This document shows, piece after piece, positions 54,718 through 57,055 of a stretch of DNA of 57,055 nt (its first letter is position 1; the number at the start of each line of letters is the position of its first letter). The translations under genes were made by a program, and so were the position numbers. The DNA comes from a virus: positions 1-57,055 of IMG/VR virus record IMGVR_UViG_3300049216_000159. One strand, 5' to 3'. Below the pieces are notes generated by a model. It was not told the DNA's origin. It saw nothing but the letters and a program-made list of their open reading frames with translations, and did not search any database.

Positions 54718-55267
54718 TGTCTCGCTTAGTGTCATTGGGTTGCTGAAGTTTCTTGGCGCGCTTGTTCACTGCGGGTTACTGCAGTCCAACGGCACGCTAA
54801 GTGTTTTTGGGCTTCTGTGGTTCTCTGGCACGCTTCGCGTTGATTGGGTTACTGGTATCTCATGGCACGCTAGGCATTGATGGGCTTCTGACGCGAGATG
54901 GCTCGCTTGATCATACTGGGTTACTGCAATCGACTGGCCCGCTCGATGATCTTGGGTTGCTTGAACCGCATGGCTCGCTGACACTGCGTGGGTTGCTTTA
55001 GACTGCTGGCTCGCTGAGATTACGTGGGTTACTACTGACTTCCGGCTCGCTCGTATACCTTGGGTTGCTTCTCCATCGTGGCTCGCTAAATGCGAGTGGG
55101 TTGCTGTGCTTTCTTGGCTCGCTTCACCAGAATGGGTTGCTGGAACGCCGTGGCGCGCTTCTAGATACTGGGTTGCTGTACACGGTAGGCTCGCTGTGTG
55201 CCCCTGGGTTGCTCGGTAAGGATGGCTCGCTGAGAGGCGTTGGATTGCTACTTCATGCTGACTCGCT
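54718..55267 (-). repeat. Regular 9-base repeat / 9-base spacer array
   Basis: Read leftward, 31 nine-base units alternate between AGCGAGCCA-like and AGCAACCCA-like forms, separated by spacers of exactly nine bases (one of ten); every spacer is different. Conserved units are strict at the A/B alternation and lack T; variants such as AGCGTGCCA, AGTAACCCA, AGAAGCCCA concentrate near the gene end. The period of 18 does not match helical phasing. The array is not CRISPR-like. It occupies most of the 54716-55307 gap, immediately 5' of the transposase-domain gene. Confidence 0.95.
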
Positions 55268-55305
55268 TCGCTACTTTGGTTTTCTTGCGCTCTGTGGCAA
55301 ATCAT
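54766..55305 (-). CDS. Possible hexapeptide-repeat ORF encoded by the array
   Basis: One frame is open through 24 of the array units (179 residues) and repeats A-S-(H/Q)-x-x-x-A-T-(H/Q)-x-x-x. It starts two bases after the preceding stop without a Shine-Dalgarno, and the single 10-base spacer shifts the frame near its end. Both other frames contain stops. The strict GCG/GCA alternation at wobble positions argues for a nucleic-acid function rather than protein; the open frame argues the other way. Undecided. Confidence 0.35.
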   Translation of the reverse strand: MICHRAQENQSSEASQHEVAIQRLSASHPYRATQGHTASLPCTATQYLEARHGVPATHSGEASQESTATHSHLASHDGEATQGIRASRKSVVTHVISASQQSKATHAVSASHAVQATQDHRAGQSIAVTQYDQASHLASEAHQCLACHEIPVTQSTRSVPENHRSPKTLSVPLDCSNPQ

Positions 55306-55307
55306 TT

Positions 55308-55475
55308 TCAGCCCGCCTGCTTGCGAATCAACGCCGGCGTCTGATCGGCCTTGCGTGCCACGTACACATCGCGCTGATAAGTCGTCGGATCAATGATGAT
55401 CCCCGCGCGCGCCAAGGCCTCCGCGATGTCTTCAATCGGAATGTTCGGGTCAAACAACACGCTGATCGCATTCAT
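55308..55475 (-). CDS. Small early-operon protein
   Basis: Fifty-five residues from ATG 55475 (ATGA overlap). A PNIPIEDIAEALARAGIIID helix and TYQRDVYVARKA strand suggest a compact alpha/beta protein. It precedes the repeat array. Not recognised. Confidence 0.5.
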   Translation of the reverse strand: MNAISVLFDPNIPIEDIAEALARAGIIIDPTTYQRDVYVARKADQTPALIRKQAG

Positions 55476-55759
55476 AGCCTGGTCACCCCTTTCTTGTCGG
55501 TCATGGAATAAGGCGTTCTGAATTGCCCGTTGCGGTATGCCCGGTCGATCTCGCCGCGGCGGATTTCTCGCAAACGTCGCTCCGCCCAGCGCCTGGCGGC
55601 TTGGCGATCGCGTCGGCGAATGGCGCGATATTCCGCGCCTCGAATCCACCAGTCGACAAACAAGATCAGCACACAGATCACGACGACGACGCAGCAGCTG
55701 AAGATGAGCGCCGGCGCCCAGGTGAGAGAGTCGAGCCATGCGACGAAGCGGTCGATCAT
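55472..55759 (-). CDS. Small membrane protein with cytoplasmic tail
   Basis: A 95-residue protein from ATG 55759: a hydrophobic segment at about residues 14-36 (WAPALIFSCCVVVVICVLILF) then an Arg-rich tail (AIRRRDRQAARRWAERRLREIRR). Inner-membrane protein with the basic tail inside; the role is unknown. ATGA overlap upstream. Confidence 0.6.
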   Translation of the reverse strand: MIDRFVAWLDSLTWAPALIFSCCVVVVICVLILFVDWWIRGAEYRAIRRRDRQAARRWAERRLREIRRGEIDRAYRNGQFRTPYSMTDKKGVTRL

Positions 55760-55974
55760 GGCAGCGCGATCGGATCGCAACCGATGACGCCGTCTTCCGT
55801 TTTGCACGGCCCGTAAGTCGGGCGGCGGCGGTCATGCTCGCTGTAGTGATAAGCCGTCGCGGCAATCGAGCCGGCGACAACGGTTGCGGCCACCGTGCAG
55901 GCGATCGGGTGATTGCGGCAGGTTGCGCAGCCGCCCGTGAGCAACAAGATCGACAAGGTTAATATCGTTTTCAC
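55756..55974 (-). CDS. Small secreted or lipoprotein-like protein
   Basis: Seventy-two residues from GTG 55974. A short basic start, a hydrophobic run and LLTGGC near residue 16 resemble a lipobox (although -3 is Thr), followed by a second hydrophobic stretch (VAATVVAGSIAATAY) and a hydrophilic C terminus with two cysteines. It could be an outer-membrane lipoprotein or a two-span protein. In the early operon, so not a late spanin. Confidence 0.5.
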   Translation of the reverse strand: MKTILTLSILLLTGGCATCRNHPIACTVAATVVAGSIAATAYHYSEHDRRRPTYGPCKTEDGVIGCDPIALP

Positions 55975-56600
55975 GATTTACTTCCGTGTTGAGTGGAGAG
56001 TGCAGAATAGGTTTCGCCGCGCAAAAGTCGTCCAATGGCAGTCTTGGATCGATGAAACTGCGTTGCTATCTGGGCGCGCGATAGGCCGTCGCTCGCCGCA
56101 GCGCGAATGCGACAAATTTCGTCAGATGAAAAATAAGTCCGTCCGCCTCCGGTCAGCGGCGTTTTGCAAGCACGCTCGGCTGACCAGCCATTTTTCAGTC
56201 TGGCTGAAATAGTTCCGCGCTTGAGACCGAGTTCTTCCTCGATTTCGATAGTGCGTCGAATTTTGCCGTCGACGAACACGGTTTTGTTGCAACGTGTGTT
56301 GCGAAGTTGCTCCGCAGGCGTCGCCCATCGGCAATTGCCAGGTTCATAGGGGCCGTCGTTATTTGTGCGATCAAGGCTGGTGCCGGGAGGACGCGGTCCC
56401 ATGTCCTCGAAGAATGCTTTGAAATCGTTCCAGCGCTCGCATACGGTAATGCCGCGACCGCCATAGTTGGCGTAATTGTCGCTATTGCGGTCCATGCAAC
56501 GAGAGCGCATTTTTCTCCATGAGTGCCATTCGCGTGACCGACTCGTCGCGCGACAATGGCCGTGACGAAAATTAGCGAGCGTTGCCGCCTCAGTGCTCAC
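55971..56600 (-). CDS. His-Me finger (HNH-like) nuclease with C-terminal HTH
   Basis: A 209-residue protein. WHSWRKMRSRCMDRNSDNYANYGGRG and CERWNDFKAFFEDMG, then SLDRTNNDGPYEPGNCRW and QLRNTR are the conserved parts of phage homing-type HNH/AP2 nucleases. Residues about 110-200 hold helix-turn-helix-like segments (EELGLKRGTISARLKNG and GLSRAQIATQF). Free-standing homing-like endonuclease, perhaps a recent insertion in the early operon, although both ends overlap neighbours by 4 bp. Confidence 0.8.
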   Translation of the reverse strand: MSTEAATLANFRHGHCRATSRSREWHSWRKMRSRCMDRNSDNYANYGGRGITVCERWNDFKAFFEDMGPRPPGTSLDRTNNDGPYEPGNCRWATPAEQLRNTRCNKTVFVDGKIRRTIEIEEELGLKRGTISARLKNGWSAERACKTPLTGGGRTYFSSDEICRIRAAASDGLSRAQIATQFHRSKTAIGRLLRGETYSALSTQHGSKS

Positions 56601-56890
56601 GACGCCACACCGGCCTTGAGGGAGATTGCGACCTCTTGCTTGATGGTATTTATTGTCCGCTCGGCAATCTGCGCCATTTCAGTATGAGGGCTTCTTGATT
56701 CAGAGTCGGCGATGGCGAGAATCCGCTTAAACGCGTCCATCATTTGATCGAGTCGCGGGTCCGACTGAGTCAGGAATCCGAAGTACGCATCTGCGCGCGA
56801 CAAAACAACTGTAGTCGATTCTTGAGGGACGCTGCTTCGTATAGCGAAGTCGAGCGCGGCTTGGCGTAGACGTTCGTTGGTGAGGGTCAT
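56597..56890 (-). CDS. Helical early-operon protein
   Basis: A 97-residue, almost all-helical protein (ERLRQAALDFAIRSS, MMDAFKRILAIADSE, ERTINTIKQEVAISLK) with no cysteine. Its ATG overlaps the stop of the junction-spanning gene (ATGA). Not recognised; layout like small anti-restriction or chaperone-type early proteins. Confidence 0.6.
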   Translation of the reverse strand: MTLTNERLRQAALDFAIRSSVPQESTTVVLSRADAYFGFLTQSDPRLDQMMDAFKRILAIADSESRSPHTEMAQIAERTINTIKQEVAISLKAGVAS

Positions 56891-57055
56891 GGTTGCTTTC
56901 CTTTACCAAAGTCTGTGCCGGGTTTATCGCTGGCCTTCGATTGGCCGCCGTTCATCCAAACGCTCGCCATATGCTGAGCCGCTTTCGCCGCAGACTCCTT
57001 GCTCCCTCGTCGCCGGCTGTCGATGAATCGTCCCGCTTTGTAAAACTCCACGTGC
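56887..57055 (-). CDS. 3' part of the junction-spanning small gene (second copy)
   Basis: This is the same gene as at 1-216: the terminal repeat duplicates part of it, and here the frame runs from the window end to TGA at 56887-56889. The last 14 residues (from about Asp 73) exist only in this copy. Closing the circle gives the full 85-residue protein. Confidence 0.75.
   Translation of the reverse strand, partial: HVEFYKAGRFIDSRRRGSKESAAKAAQHMASVWMNGGQSKASDKPGTDFGKGKQP
56929..57055. repeat. Terminal direct repeat, right copy
   Basis: Exact copy of bases 1-127; see the left copy. It should be removed to obtain the circular genome. Confidence 0.95.

Noticed and set aside
54718-55267. CRISPR array
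   Set aside because: Units and spacers are both nine bases, there are two alternating unit types, and no cas-like gene is nearby.
1-57055. 127-bp identical ends as biological direct terminal repeats
   Set aside because: The length equals a standard assembler k-mer and an ORF is continuous across the join; overlap of a circular assembly is the simpler explanation.

Overview
The window is a complete circular genome of a temperate, HK97-type siphovirus, almost certainly of a Gram-negative proteobacterium. The last 127 bases repeat the first 127 exactly, so the contig closes into a circle of about 56,928 bp. The host assignment rests on the lambda-like immunity region, a signal-peptide protein beside the repressor, a phage CsrA, RadC, and an integration site in a tRNA-Arg(ACG) gene. 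I cannot name the genus.

Layout. The switch lies at 990-2370: a leftward short CI-like repressor, a rightward Cro/YdaS-like gene, and five copies of the operator ACAAC-N4-GTTGT, two at PL and three at PR. A secreted protein sits between PL and cI, the rexAB position of lambda. Rightward from PR come replication-initiation and helicase-loader-like genes, small accessory genes, an endonuclease and a probable late regulator (to 6389). After a 345-bp control region come repeat-rich fibre-like proteins, HNH, terminase (P27-type small subunit, large subunit), portal, a protease fused to a His-rich region, HK97 major capsid protein, connectors, major tail protein, frameshifted chaperone, tape measure, tail tip, lysis genes, a tail spike and a second major tail protein (6735-40391). 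A leftward three-gene cassette interrupts this module at 19813-21364.

Leftward from PL, across the circle junction, runs one long early operon (963 to 1, then 56928 to about 42048) with mostly 4-base stop/start overlaps. It encodes small proteins, a His-Me finger nuclease, a domain related to IS110-family transposases, a PD-(D/E)XK exonuclease, a RecA-like ATPase, a complete diversity-generating retroelement (DGR), a ParB-like protein, CsrA, many small proteins and the tyrosine integrase. An HNH protein sharing the integrase N-terminal domain, attP, and a RadC/XRE pair with its own promoter follow.

Two things stand out. First, the DGR has two C-type-lectin/DUF1566 targets, an Avd protein, a 96-bp template repeat (TR) and a reverse transcriptase (RT). 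All 16 and 19 differences between TR and the two variable repeats fall at template adenines, and the TR lies inside the obligatory 5' coding part of the RT gene. Second, there are short-period repeat leaders: a strictly regular array of 31 nine-base units separated by unique nine-base spacers (54718-55267), directly upstream of the transposase-domain gene, and three AGC-rich pentamer tracts (20041-20134, 20820-20880, 21235-21329), each upstream of a cassette gene. I know of no described function for these arrays.
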